A DNA stretch of 64,000 bases from assembly GCA_029721515.1 (NCBI GenBank), contig CM056550.1, positions 18,475,119 to 18,539,118 on the forward strand, given 5' to 3'. Both the position numbers and the translations under genes were made by a program. The notes beneath the pieces are model-generated. The model saw only the letters and a list, made by a program, of their open reading frames with translations, was not told the origin of the DNA and made no database searches. Shown here piece after piece: positions 49,701-63,200 of the stretch (positions within the stretch are counted from its first letter, which is position 1; the number at the start of each line of letters is the position of its first letter). The stretch comes from Synanceia verrucosa (taxonomy: Eukaryota; Chordata; Actinopteri; Perciformes; Synanceiidae).

Positions 49701-50884
49701 GTGAGGAGATGCTCACCATCGTGTCCATGCTGTCTGTGCAGAACATCTTTTACAGACCAAAGGTATGTGAGTATGCAGCAGTGACCGTATTCGACTGGAT
49801 TTGTTATATACATGACACATAATCACTTGTATTCTCTCAAAATCTTTATTGATTCGACTCATTGGTTTTCAGGACAAACAAGCCCAGGCTGACCAGAGGA
49901 AGACAAAGTTCTCCCAGCTGGAGGGAGACCACCTGACCCTGCTGGCGGTCTACAACTCCTGGAAGAACAACAAGTTCTCCAACCCCTGGTGCTTCGAGAA
50001 CTTCATCCAGGCTCGCTCCTTAAAGAGAGCTCAGGACATCCGCAAGCAGATGCTGGGTATCATGGACAGGTAGTCTGTGTGTTTCAAGCAATTCTTTGAT
50101 TTAGCGCTGTATTTGGTAATGATGGGAAAATGGAAACATATTCCACGTTTAGTTCATTTATTGTGGAATACAGAACTTACCGTAGCCATAATCTTGGTAT
50201 ACTAATGTGCAGCAACGTGTTTAAATATAGTTTGCTAGACATGAAAAAAAAAAACAGCAGCACATTATTTATACTTAATAAATCAAACAGTCTCGACTTG
50301 ATGTGGGAAAAAATAAATTTGAATATTTAACAACCAGTATCGGGTGTATCGGGACACCCCTATTAACAACATTAAATGATTCCCCAGGCACAAGTTGGAC
50401 GTGGTATCTTGTGGAAAAGCGACAGTGCGGGTCCAGAAAGCAATCTGCAGCGGTTTCTTCAGGAACTGTGCCAGGAAGCACCCTCATGACGGCTACCGTA
50501 CCCTGATAGACCAGCAGGTGGTTTACCTCCACCCCTCCAGCACCCTCTTCAACCGCCAGCCAGAGTGGTGAGTCCTGCCCGTACTGCTGGAACAAGAGTC
50601 TGTGAGGAATGTCATATAATTAGTCTTTGCCCTGTTAACTGTATTTCTGTCGTTGTTCCTGTAGGCTTGTGTACCACGAGTTGGTGTTGACCACCAAGGA
50701 GTACATGCGGGAGGTGACCACCATCGACCCTCGCTGGCTGGTGGAGTTCGCACCGGCCTTCTACAGAGTTGCTGACCCAACGCGCCTCAGCCGGCAGAAG
50801 AGGCAGCAGAAATTGGAGCCTCTCTACAACCGTTACGAGGAACCCAACGCTTGGAGAATCTCCCGTGCCTTCAGACGACGCTGA
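37732..50884 (+). CDS. dhx8: DHX8-like splicing helicase, tandem copy 2
   Basis: Second complete dhx8 gene, same strand and same 23-exon layout and phases as copy 1, 1191 codons. Start ATG 37732 ([20 protein letters not shown]); stop TGA 50882-50884. Motif I GETGSGKT 559-566, DEAH 656-659, SAT 688-690, motif VI QRSGRAGR 857-864 (copy 1 has Ala at the third position). S1 domain ~240-311 ([20 protein letters not shown]). Differences concentrate before the helicase core: exon 3 is 6 bp, exon 6 48 bp and exon 8 15 bp shorter, and the RS/RD repeat region is reduced to a few RS or DR pairs (e.g. SRWSDRPPSPRRED). No stop or frameshift is seen, so it is probably functional. Intron 12 holds a MITE and repeat R2, and intron 15 a 3.9 kb satellite array. 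Whether it is a lineage-specific or older teleost duplicate cannot be told here. Confidence 0.93.
42304..42751 (+). mobile_element. TTAA-type MITE, copy 4 (complete), in dhx8 copy 2 intron 12
   Basis: The best preserved copy: 448 bp including TTAA at both ends (42304-42307 and 42748-42751). Left end TTAACTCCCTGAGTGCCA; reverse complement of the right end TTAACTCTTTGAGTGCCA, 16 of 18 matching. No open frame of note. TTAA target duplications plus these termini are the hallmark of piggyBac-type elements, so it is probably a non-autonomous member. It lies 18 bp downstream of the exon 12 donor. Confidence 0.9.
42892..43378 (+). repeat. dispersed repeat R2 in dhx8 copy 2 intron 12
   Basis: Corresponds to 33160-33516 over most of its length but continues further, to a TTAAAAAGTATCAAATTTGA... 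CCAGGAACCCTGTA end at about 43378. That end looks like the terminus of an interspersed element. The class is not identified. Confidence 0.6.
44330..48204 (+). repeat. satellite array A1, 166 bp monomers, inside dhx8 copy 2 intron 15
   Basis: About 23 head-to-tail monomers fill nearly all of intron 15, beginning ~20 bp after the exon 15 donor. Period measured at GTTATAAAAGGC: 44485, 44651, 44817, i.e. 166 bp. Landmarks in each monomer: CATTCTACAGGCTATAATAAG, GACATTTTAAAAAATTTCAT and CATACTATAGTATG (perfect 14 bp palindrome). Most monomers differ at only a few positions. Near the distal end a variant with CACCCTTCTATAACAGGCAT appears at about 47612, 47777 and 48108. The array is AT-rich and shows no coding signal. 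It ends abruptly in a MITE fragment at 48205. It shares the monomer length and frame landmarks of array A2. Confidence 0.97.
48205..48389 (+). mobile_element. TTAA-type MITE, copy 5 (3' part), fused to satellite A1
   Basis: Begins within the MITE body (TTTGTCCGTTTTACTCTCTA) directly at the end of the satellite array. It runs to the normal right end CAATGGCACTTAAAGAGTTAA (TTAA 48386-48389). The left ~55% of the element is absent. Confidence 0.85.
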
Positions 50885-51292
50885 AGATCTGCTGTTCTTC
50901 ATGCTTTCCTAAAAGGTGGAAAAACTGTTGTGAACACTGAACCAGCTGAAGACACCTCATTTTGCTTTGCTGAAGCCAAAAACTGGACTCATTATTTTTG
51001 AAACCCTAGTTGACCGTCTTCATGGATTCTATAAGCTTTTGTTACACAGTACAGTAATTGTGGCTGATTGTTGCCTGTTTTGTATTTTCTATGAAAATTG
51101 AACAGATATTGTAAAACTTATCATTTTGATGTCTGTTTTTCGTTATTGCAGATAAACACTGGATGCACTTTTAATTCATGCTGTCTCTTAATTATCCCTT
51201 ATGTATGGGTAAATATTGAATATGTGTTCAATATGTACAGGGGGTTAGTGCCAAATGTTTCAGTTAAAGGAATCGTTTTGGGAATTTTTTTT
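50885..51292 (+). other. dhx8: 3' UTR/flank of dhx8 copy 2
   Basis: About 400 bp of non-repetitive AT-rich sequence between the stop codon and the satellite array. I see no AATAAA or ATTAAA in it. The first AATAAA after the stop is at 51473-51478, inside the first satellite monomers. Confidence 0.55.
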
Positions 51293-54200
51293 TTTCAACA
51301 AGCTATGATATGAAATCTCTCAAAACATGTTAATAAGTCTTTCTGATGACTTTTTAGACCTTTAAAAAAAATTTAATTTTTTGACTTTTTCGACATGCTA
51401 TAGTATGACTTTTTTGGTCAATTTTCAACCTGCCATAAAATGGACAGTTTACATGTTTTTCAAATAAATTATGCCAGGAAAGTATTTAAAACACGTTAAT
51501 AAGTCTTTCAGATTACTTTTTAGACCTTTAAAAAAATTTGAATTTTTTGACTTTTTCGACATGCTATAGTATGACTTTTTTGGTCAATTTTCAACATGCC
51601 ACAAAATCGTCATTTTACTTATTTTTCAAAGAAACTATGCCAGGAAAGTATTTAAAACATGTTAATTAGTCTTTGTGATGACTTTTTAGACCTTTAAAAA
51701 AATTTGAATTTTTTGACTTTTTCTACATGCTATAGTATGACTTTTTTGGTCAATTTTCAACATGCCATAAAATGGACATTTTTCATGTTTTTCAAAGAAA
51801 CTATGCCAGGAAAGTATTTAAAACATATCAATAAGTCTTTGTGATGACTTTTTAGACCTTTAAAAAAATTTGATTTTTTTTACTTTTTCTACATGCTATA
51901 GTATGACTTTTTTGGTCAATTTTCAACATGCCACAAAATCGTCATTTTACTTATTTTTCAAAGAAACTATGCCAGGAAAGTATTCAAAACATGTTAATAA
52001 GTCTTTCTGATTACTTTTTTGACGTCCCAAAAAAAATTATTTTTTTTTCATTTTCGACATGCTATAGTATGACTTTTTTGGTCAATTTTCAACATGCCAT
52101 TAAATGGTCATTTTACATGTTTTTCAAATAAACTATGCCAGAAAATCACTCAAAACATGGTAATAAGTCTTTCTGATGAATTTTTAGACCTTTAAAAAAA
52201 AATCTGAATTTTTTGACTTTTTCGACATGCTATAGTATGACTTTTTTGGTCAATTTTCAACATGCCACAAAATCGTCATTTTACTTATTTTTCAAAGAAA
52301 CTATGCCAGGAAAGTATTCAAAACATGTTAATAAGTCTTTCTGATTACTTTTTTGACGTCCCAAAAAAAAATATTTTTTTTTCATTTTCGACATGCTATA
52401 GTATGACTTTTTTGGTCAATTTTCAACATGCCATAAAATGGTCATTTTACTTGTTTTTCAAATAAATTATGCCAGGAAAGTATTTAAAACATGTTAATAA
52501 GTCTTTCTGATGACTTTTTAGACCTTTAAAAAAATTTTGAATTTTTTGACTTTTTCGACATGCTATAGTATGACTTTTTTGGTCAATTTTCAACATGCCA
52601 TAAAATGGACATTTTTCATGTTTTTCAAAGAAACTATGCCAGGAAAGTATTTAAAACACGTTAATAAGTCTTTCAGATTACTTTTTAGACCTTTAAAAAA
52701 ATTCAATTTTTTGACTTTTTCGACATGCTATAGTATGACTTTTTTGGTCAATTTTCAACATGCCACAAAATCGTCATTTTACTTATTTTTCAAAGAAACT
52801 ATGCCAGGAAAGTATTCAAAACATGTTAATAAGTCTTTCTGATTACTTTTTTGACGTCCCAAAAAAAAATATTTTTTTTTCATTTTCGACATGCTATAGT
52901 ATGACTTTTTTGGTCAATTTTCAACATGCCATAAAATGGTCATTTTACTTGTTTTTCAAATAAATTATGCCAGGAAAGTATTTAAAACATGTTAATAAGT
53001 CTTTCTGATGACTTTTTAGACCTTTAAAAAAATTTTGAATTTTTTGACTTTTTCGACATGCTATAGTATGACTTTTTTGGTCAATTTTCAACATGCCATA
53101 AAATGGACAGTTTACATGTTTTTCAAATAAACTATGCCAGGAAAGTATTTAAAACATGTTAATAAGTCTTTCTGATTACTTTTTAGACCTTTAAAAAATT
53201 TGAATTTTTTGACTTTTTCGACATGCTATAGTATGACTTTTTTGGTCAATTTTCAACATGCCATTAAATGGTCATTTTACACGTTTTTCAAAGAAACTAT
53301 GCCAGGAAAGTATTTAAAACATGTAAATAAGTCTTTCTGATGACTTTTTAGACCTTTAAAAAAATTTGAATTTTTTGACTTTTTCTGCATGCTATAGTAT
53401 GACTTTTTTGGTCAATTTTCAACATGCAATAAAATGGACATTTTACATGTTTTTCAAATTAACTATGCCAGGAAAGTATTTAAAACATGTTAATAAGTCT
53501 TTCTGATTACTTTTTAAACCTTTAAAAAAATGTGATTTTTTTTGAATTTTTCGACATACTATAGTATGACTTTTTTTGGTCAATTTTCAACATGCCATTA
53601 AATGGACATTTTACATGTTTTTCAAAGAAACTATGCCAGGAAATCATTCAAAACATGTCAATTAGTCTTTCTGATGACTTTTTAGACCTTTAAAAAAATT
53701 TTAATTTTTGACTTTTTCGACATGCTATAGTATGACTTTTTGGTAAATTTTCAACATGACATTAAATGGTAATTTTACAGTGTTTTTCAACGAAACTATG
53801 CCAGGAAATCATTCAAAACATGTTAATAAGTCTTTCTGATGAATTTTTAGACCTTTAAAAAAATTTTTAATTTTTGACTTTTTCGACATGCTATAGTATG
53901 ACTTTTTTGGTCAATTTTCAACGTGCCATTAAATGGTCATTTTACACGTTTTTCAAAGAAACTATGCCAGGAAAGTATTTAAAACATGTTAATAAGTCTT
54001 TGTGATGACTTTTTAGACCTTTAAAAAAATTTGATTTTTTTTACTTTTTCTACATGCTATAGTATGACTTTTTTGGTCAATTTTCAACATCCCACAAAAT
54101 CGTCATTTTACTTATTTTTCAAAGAAACTATGCCAGGAAAGTATTCAAAGCATGTTAATAAGTCTTTCTGATTACTTTTTTGACGTCCCAAAAAAAATTA

Positions 54201-57200
54201 TTTTTTTTTCATTTTCGACATGCTATAGTATGACTTTTTTGGTCAATTTTCAACATGCCATTAAATGGTCATTTTACATGTTTTTCAAATAAACTATGCC
54301 AGAAAATCACTCAAAACATGGTAATAAGTCTTTCTGATGAATTTTTAGACCTTTAAAAAAAATTTGAATTTTTTGACTTTTTCGACATGCTATAGTATGA
54401 CTTTTTTGGTCAATTTTCAACATGCCATAAAATGGACATTTTACTTGTTTTTCAAATAAATTATGCCAGGAAAGTATTTAAAACATGTTAATAAGTCTTT
54501 CTGATGACTTTTTAGACCTTTAAAAAAATTTTGAATTTTTTGACTTTTTCGACATGCTATAGTATGACTTTTTTGGTCAATTTTCAACATGCCATAAAAT
54601 GGACATTTTTCATGTTTTTCAAAGAAACTATGCCAGGAAAGTATTTAAAACACGTTAATAAGTCTTTCAGATTACTTTTTAGACCTTTAAAAAAATTTGA
54701 ATTTTTTGACTTTTTCGACATGCTATAGTATGACTTTTTTGGCCAATTTTCAACATGCCATTAAATGGTCATTTTACACGTTTTTCAAAGAAACTATGCC
54801 AGGAAAGTATTTAAAACATGTTAATAAGTCTTTGTGATGACTTTTTAGACCTTTAAAAAAATTTGAATTTTTTTACTTTTTCTACATGCTATAGTATGAC
54901 TTTTTTGGTCAATTTTCAACATGCCATTAAATGGTCATTTTACACGTTTTTCAAAGAAACTATGCCAGGAAAGTATTTAAAACATGTTAATAAGTCTTTC
55001 TGATTACTGTTTAGACCCTTTAAAAAAATGAATTTTTTTACTTTTTCGACATGCTATAGTATGACTTTTTTGGCCAATTTTCAACATGCCATTAAATGGT
55101 CATTTTACATGTTTTTCAAAGAAACTATGCCAGAAAATCACTCAAAACACTGTAATAAGTCTTTCTGATGAATTTTTAGACCTTTAAAAAAATTTTTAAT
55201 TTTTGACTGTTTCGACATGCTATAGTATGACTTTTTTGGTCAATTTTCAACGTGCCACAAAATGGTCATTTTACTTATTTTTCAAAGAAACTATGCCAGG
55301 AAAGTATTCAAAACATGTTAATAAGTCTTTCTGATTACTTTTTTGACGTCCCAAAAAATTTTTTTTTTTTTTTCATTTTCGACATGCTATAGTATGACTT
55401 TTTTGGTCAATTTTCAACATGCCATAAAATGGTCATTTTACTTGTTTTTCAAATAAATTATGCCAGGAAAGTATTTAAAACATGTTAATAAGTCTTTCTG
55501 ATTACTTTTTAGACCTTTAAAAAAAAACTGAATTTTTTGACTGTTTCGACATGCTATAGTATGACTTTTTTGGTCAATTTTCAACATGCCATAAAATGGT
55601 CATTTTACTTGTTTTTCAAATAAATTATGCCAGGAAAGTATTTAAAACATGTTAATAAGTCTTTCTGATTACTTTTTAGACCTTTAAAAAAAAACTGAAT
55701 TTTTTGACTGTTTTGACATGCTATAGTATGACTTTTTTGGTCAATTTTCAACATGCCATAAAATGGTCATTTTACTTGTTTTTCAAATAAATTATGCCAG
55801 GAAAGTATTTAAAACATGTTAATAAGTCTTTCTGATGACTTTTTAGACCTTTAAAAAAAATTTGAATTTTTTGACTTTTTCGACATGCTATAGTATGACT
55901 TTTTTGGTCAATTTTCAACATGCCATAAAATGGACATTTTTCATGTTTTTCAAAGAAACTATGCCAGGAAAGTATTTAAAACACGTTAATAAGTCTTTCA
56001 GATTACTTTTTAGACCTTTAAAAAAATTTGAATTTTTTTACTTTTTCGACATGCTATAGTATGACTTTTTTGGCCAATTTTCAACATGCCATTAAATGGT
56101 CATTTTACACGTTTTTCAAAGAAACTATGCCAGGAAAGTATTTAAAACATGTTAATAAGTCTTTCTGATTACTTATTAGACGTTTAAAAAAAATGAATTT
56201 TTTTGACTTTTTCGACATGCTATAGTATGACTTTTTTGGCCAATTTTCAACATGCCATTAAATGGTCATTTTACATGTTTTTCAAAGAAACTATGCCAGG
56301 AAAGTATTTAAAACATGTTAATAAGTCTTTCTGATGACTTTTTAGACCTTTAAAAAAAATTCAATTTTTTGACTTTTTCGACATGCTATAGTATGACTTT
56401 TTTGGTCAACTTTCAACATGCCATTAAATGGTCATTTTACATGTTTTTCAAATAAACTATGCCAGAAAATCACTCAAAACACGGTAATAAGTCTTTCTGA
56501 TGAATTTTTAGACCTTTAAAAAAAATTTTAATTTTTGACTTTTTCGACATGCTATAGTATGACTTTTTTGGTCAATTTTCAACGTGCCGTAAAATTACCA
56601 TTTTATGTGTTTTTCAAAGAAACTATGCCAGAAAAGTATTTAAAACATCTTAATAAGTCTTTCTGATTACTTTTTAGACCTTTAAAAAAATTTGAATTTT
56701 TTGACTTTTTCGACATGCTATAGTATGACTTTTTTGGCCGATTTTCAACATGCCATTAAATGGTCATTTTACACATTTTTCAAAGAAACTATGCCAGGAA
56801 AGTATTTAAAACATGTAAATAAGTCTTTCTGATGACTTTTTAGACCTTTAAAAAAAATTTGAATTTTTTGACTTTTTCGACATGCTATAGTATGACTTTT
56901 TTTGGTCAATTTTCAACATGCCACAAAATGGTCATTTTACTTATTTTTCAAAGAAACTATGCCAGGAAAGTATTTAAAACATGTTAATAAGTCTTTGTGA
57001 TGCCTTTTTAGACCTTTAAAAAAATTTTGATTTTTTTTTACTTTTTCTACATGCTATAGTATGACTTTTTTAGTCAATTTTCAACATGCAATAAAATGGA
57101 CATTTTACATGTTTTTCAAATTAACTATGCCAGGAAAGTATTTAAAACATATCAATAAGTCTTTCTGATTACTTTTTAGACCTTTAAAAAAATTTGAACT

Positions 57201-60200
57201 TTTTGACTTTTTCAACATGCTATAGTATGACTTTTTTGGCCAATTTTCAACATGCCATTAAATGGTCATTTTACACGTTTTTCAAAGAAACTATGCCAGG
57301 AAAGTATTTAAAACATGTTAATAAGTCTTTGTGATGACTTTTTAGACCTTTAAAAAAATTGAATTTTTGACTTTTTCGACATGCTATAATATGACTTTTT
57401 TGGTCAATTTTCAACATGCCATTAAATGGTCATTTTACATTTTTTCAAATAAACTATGCCAGAAAATCACTCAAAACACGGTAATAAGTCTTTCTGATGA
57501 ATTTTTAGACCTTTAAAAAAAATTTGAACTTTTTGACTTTTTCGACATGCTATAGTATGACTTTTTTGGTCAATTTTCAACATGCCATTAAATGGTCATT
57601 TTACACGTTTTTCAAAGAAACTATGCCAGGAAAGTATTTAAAACATGTTAATAAGTCTTTGTGATGACTTTTTAGACCTTTAAAAAAATTTGAATTTTTT
57701 TACTTTTTCTCCATGCTATAGTATGACTTTTTTGGTCAATTTTCAACATGCAATAAAATGGACATTTTACATGTTTTTCAAATAAACTATGCCAGAAAAT
57801 CACTCAAAACATGGTAATAAGTCTTTCCGATTACTTTTTTGACGTTCAAAAAAAATTGAATTTTTTGACTTTTTCGACATGCTATAGTATGACTTTTTTG
57901 GTCAATTTTCAACATGCCATAAAATGGTCATTTTACATTTTTTTAAGAAACTATGCCAGAAAATCATTCAAAACACGTTAATAAGTCTTTCTGATGACAT
58001 TTTAGACCTTTAAAATTTTAAAATTTTTTTACTTTATCGACATGCTATAATATGACTTTTTTGGTCAATTTTCAACATGCCATTAAATGGTCATTTTACA
58101 TTTTTTCAAATAAACTATGCCAGAAAATCACTCAAAACACGGTAATAAGTCTTTCTGATGAATTTTTAGACCTTTAAAAAAAATTTGAATTTTTGACTTT
58201 TTCGACATGCTATAGTATGACTTTTTTGGTCAATTTTCAACGTGCCGTAAAATTACCATTTTATGTGTTTTTCAAAGAAACTATGCCAGAAAAGTATTTA
58301 AAACATCTTAATAAGTCTTTCTGATTACTTTTTAGACCTTTAAAAAAATTTGAATTTTTTGACTTTTTCGACATGCTATAGTATGACTTTTTTGGCCAAT
58401 TTTCAACATGCCATTAAATGGTCATTTTACACGTTTTTCAAAGAAACTATGCCAGGAAAGTATTTCAAACATGTTAATAAGTCTTTCTGATGACTTTTTA
58501 GACCTTTAAAAAAAATTCAATTTTTTGACTTTATCGACATGCTATAGTATGACTTTTTTGGGCAATTTTCAACATGCCATTAAATGGTCATTTTACATGT
58601 TTTTCAAATAAACTATGCCAGAAAATCACTCAAAACACGGTAATAAGTCTTTCTGATGAATTTTTAGACCTTTAAAAAAAATTTGAATTTTTGACTTTTT
58701 CGACATGCTATAGTATGACTTTTTTGGTCAATTTTCATCGTGCCATTAAATGGTCATTTTATGTGTTTTTCAAAGAAACTATGCCAGAAAAGTATTTAAA
58801 ACATCTTAATAAGTCTTTCTGATTACTTTTTAGACCTTTAAAAAAATTTGAATTTTTTGACTTTTTCGACATGCTATAGTATGACTTTTTTGGCCAATTT
58901 TCAACATGCCATTAAATGGACATTTTACATGTTTTTCAAAGAAACTATGCCAGGAAAGTATTCAAAACATGTTAATAAATCTTTCTGATTACTTTTTAGA
59001 CCTTTAAAAAAATTCAATTTTTTGACTTTTTCGTCATGCTATAGTATGACTTTTTTGGTCAATTTTCAACATGACATTAAATGGTCATTTTACATGTTTT
59101 TCAAATAAACTATGCCAGAAAATCACTCAAAACACGGTAATAAGTCTTTCTGATGAATTTTTAGACCTTTAAAAAAAATTTGAACTTTTTGACTTTTTCG
59201 ACATGCTATAGTATGACTTTTTTGGTCAATTTTCAACATGCCATTAAATGGTCATTTTACACGTTTTTCAAAGAAACTATGCCAGGAAAGTATTTAAAAC
59301 ACGTTAATAAGTCTTTCTGATTACTTATTAGACGTTTAAAAAAAATGAATTTTTTTGACTTTTTCGACATGCTATAGTATGACTTTTTTGGTCAATTTTC
59401 AACATGCCATAAAATGGTCATTTTACATTTTTTTAAGAAACTATGCCTGAAAATCATTCAAAACACGTTAATAAGTCTTTCTGGTGACATTTTAGACCTT
59501 TAAAAAAAAATTGATTTTTTTTACTTTTTCTACATGCTATAGTATGACTTTTTTGGTCAATTTTCAACATGCCACAAAATCGTCATTTTACTTATTTTTC
59601 AAAGAAACTATGCCAGGAAAGTATTCAAAACATGTTAATAAGTCTTTCTGATTACTTTTTTGACGTCCCAAAAAAAATTATTTTTTTTTCATTTTCGACA
59701 TGCTATAGTATGACTTTTTTGGTCAATTTTCAACATGCCATTAAATGGTCATTTTACATGTTTTTCAAATAAACTATGCCAGAAAATCACTCAAAACATG
59801 GTAATAAGTCTTTCTGATGAATTTTTAGACCTTTAAAAAAAATCTGAATTTTTTGACTTTTTCGACATGCTATAGTATGACTTTTTTGGTCAATTTTCAA
59901 CATGCCATAAAATGGACATTTTTCATGTTTTTCAAAGAAACTATGCCAGGAAAGTATTTAAAACACGTTAATAAGTCTTTCAGATTACTTTTTAGACCTT
60001 TAAAAAAAATTCAATTTTTTGACTTTTTCGACATGCTATAGTATGACTTTTTGGTCAATTTTCAACATGCCATAAAATGGTCATTTTACTTGTTTTTCAA
60101 ATAAATTATGCCAGGAAAGTATTTAAAACACGTTAATAAGTCTTTCAGATTACTTTTTAGACCTTTAAAAAAATTTGAATTTTTTGACTTTTTCGACATG

Positions 60201-63200
60201 CTATAGAATGACTTTTTTGGCCAATTTTCAACATGCCATTAAATGGTCATTTTACACGTTTTTCAAAGAAACTATGCCAGGAAAGTATTTAAAACATGTA
60301 AATAAGTCTTTCTGATGACTTTTTAGACCTTTAAAAAAAATTTGAATTTTTGACTTTTTCGACATGCTATAGTATGACTTTTTTAGTCAATTTTCAACAT
60401 GCAATAAAATGGACATTTTACATGTTTTTCAAATTAACTATGCCAGGAAAGTATTTAAAACATATCAATAAGTCTTTCTGATTACTTTTTAAACCTTTAA
60501 AACAATTTGAACTTTTTGACTTTTTCGACATGCTATAGTATGACTTTTTTGGTCAATTTTCAACATGCCATTAAATGGTCATTTTACACGTTTTTCAAAG
60601 AAACTATGCCAGGAAAGTATTTAAAACATGTTAATAAGTCTTTGTGATGACTTTTTAGACCTTTAAAAAAATTTGATTTTTTTTACTTTTTCTACATGCT
60701 ATAGTATGACTTTTTTGGTCAATTTTCAACATGCCATAAAATGGACATTTTTCATGTTTTTCAAAGAAACTATGCCAGGAAAGTATTTAAAACATATCAA
60801 TAAGTCTTTGTGATGACTTTTTAGACCTTTAAAAAAATTTGATTTTTTTTACTTTTTCTACATATTATAGTATGACTTTTTTTGGTCAATTTTCGACATG
60901 CCATTAAATGGACATTTTACATGTTTTTCAAAGAAACTATGCCAGGAAAGTATTCAAAACATGTTAATAAATCTTTCTGATTACTTTTTAGACCTTTAAA
61001 AAAATTCAATTTTTTGACTTTTTCGTCATGCTATAGTATGACTTTTTTGGTCAATTTTCAACATGACATTAAATGGTCATTTTACATGTTTTTCAAATAA
61101 ACTATGCCAGAAAATCACTCAAAACACGGGAATAAGTCTTTCTGATGAATTTTTAGACCTTTAAAAAAAATTTGACTTTTTTGACTTTTTCAACATGCTA
61201 TAGTATGACTTTTTTGGCCAATTTTCAACATGCCATTAAATGGTCATTTTACATGTTTTTCAAAGAAACTATGCCAGGAAAGTATTTAAAACATGTTAAT
61301 AAGTCTTTCTGATGACTTTTTAGACCTTTAAAAAAAATTCAATTTTTTGACTTTTTCGACATGCTATAGTATGACTTTTTTGGTCAATTTTCAACATGCC
61401 ACAAAATCGTCATTTTACTTATTTTTCAAAGAAACTATGCCAGGAAAGTATTCAAAACATGTTAATAAGTCTTTCTGATTACTTTTTTGACGTCCCAAAA
61501 AAATTAGGTTTTTTTGACATTTTCGACATGCTATAGTATGACTTTTTTGGTCAATTTTCAACATGCCATAAAATGGTCATTTTACTTGTTTTTCAAATAA
61601 ATTATGCCAGGAAAGTATTTAAAACATGTTAATAAGTCTTTCTGATTACTTTTTAGACCTTTAAAAAAAAACTGAATTTTTTGACTGTTTTGACATGCTA
61701 TAGTATGACTTTTTTGGTCAATTTTCAACATGCCATAAAATGGTCATTTTACATGTTTTTCAAAGAAACTATGCCAGGAAAGTATTTAAAACATGTTAAT
61801 AAGTCTTTCTGATTACTTATTAGACGTTTAAAAAAATGATTTTTTTGACTTTTTCGACATGCTATAGTATGACTTTTTTGGTCAATTTTCAACATGCCAT
61901 AAAATGGTCATTTTACATTTTTTTAAGAAACTATGCCAGGAAAGTATTTAAAACATGTTAATAAGTCTTTCATATTACTTTTTAGACCTTTAAAAAAATT
62001 TGAATTTTTTGACTTTTTCGACATGCTATAGTATGACTTTTTTGGCCAATTTTCAACATGCCATTAAATGGTCATTTTACACGTTTTTCAATGTAAATAT
62101 GCCAGGTAAGTATTTAAGTCATGTTAATAAGTCTTTCTGATGACTTTTTAGACCTTTAAAAAATTTGAATTTTTACTTTTTCGACATGCTATAGTATGAC
62201 TTTTTGGTCAATTTTCGACATGCCATTAAATGGACATTTTACATGTTTTTCAAAGAAACTATGCCAGGAAAGTATTCAAAACATGTTAATAAATCTTTCT
62301 GATTACTTTTTAGACCTTTAAAAAAATTCAATTTTTTGACTTTTTCATCATGCTATAGTATGACTTTTTGGTCAATTTTCAACATGACATTAAATGGTCA
62401 TTTTACATGTTTTTCAAATAAACTATGCCAGAAAATCATTCAAAACACTGTTAATAAGTCTTTCTGATGAATTTTTAGACCTTTAAAAAAAATTTGACTT
62501 TTTTGACTTTTTCAACATGCTATAGTATGACTTTTTTTGGTCAATTTTCAACATGCCACAAAATGGTCATTTTACTTATTTTTCAAAGAAACTATGCCAG
62601 GAAATCATTTAAAACATGTTAATAAGTCTTTCTGATTACTTTTTAGACCTTTAAAAAAATTTGAATTTTTTGACTTTTTCGACATGCTATAGTATGACTT
62701 TTTTGGTCAATTTTCAACATGCCATTAAATGGTCATTTTACATGTTTTTCAAATAAACTATGCCAGAAAATCACTCAAAACATGGTAATAAGTCTTTCTG
62801 ATGAATTTTTAGACCTTTAAAAAAAATCTGAATTTTTTGACTTTTTCGACATGCTATAGTATGACTTTTTTGGTCAATTTTCAACATGCCATAAAATGGA
62901 CATTTTTCATGTTTTTCAAAGAAACTATGCCAGGAAAGTATTTAAAACACGTTAATAAGTCTTTCAGATTACTTTTTAGACCTTTAAAAAAATTCAATTT
63001 TTTGACTTTTTCGACATGCTATAGTATGACTTTTTTGGTCAATTTTCAACATGCCATAAAATGGTCATTTTACTTGTTTTTCAAATAAATTATGCCAGGA
63101 AAGTATTTAAAACATGTTAATAAGTCTTTCTGATTACTTTTTAGACCTTTAAAAAATTTGAATTTTTTGACTTTTTCGACATGCTATAGTATGACTTTTT

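Larger units (their letters stand above)
37732..50884 (+). other. dhx8: exon map of dhx8 copy 2
   Basis: Coding exons: 1 37732-37834; 2 37975-38060; 3 38151-38217; 4 38323-38414; 5 38531-38640; 6 39080-39409; 7 40128-40272; 8 40366-40557; 9 40662-40749; 10 40834-40931; 11 41488-41635; 12 42104-42285; 13 43558-43752; 14 43827-44012; 15 44097-44307; 16 48534-48715; 17 48851-48991; 18 49085-49240; 19 49354-49491; 20 49634-49762; 21 49873-50069; 22 50388-50567; 23 50665-50884. All are GT-AG, and lengths equal those of copy 1 except in exons 1, 3, 5, 6 and 8. Introns 5, 6, 10, 11 and 21 exceed 300 bp without a recognised element. Confidence 0.9.
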
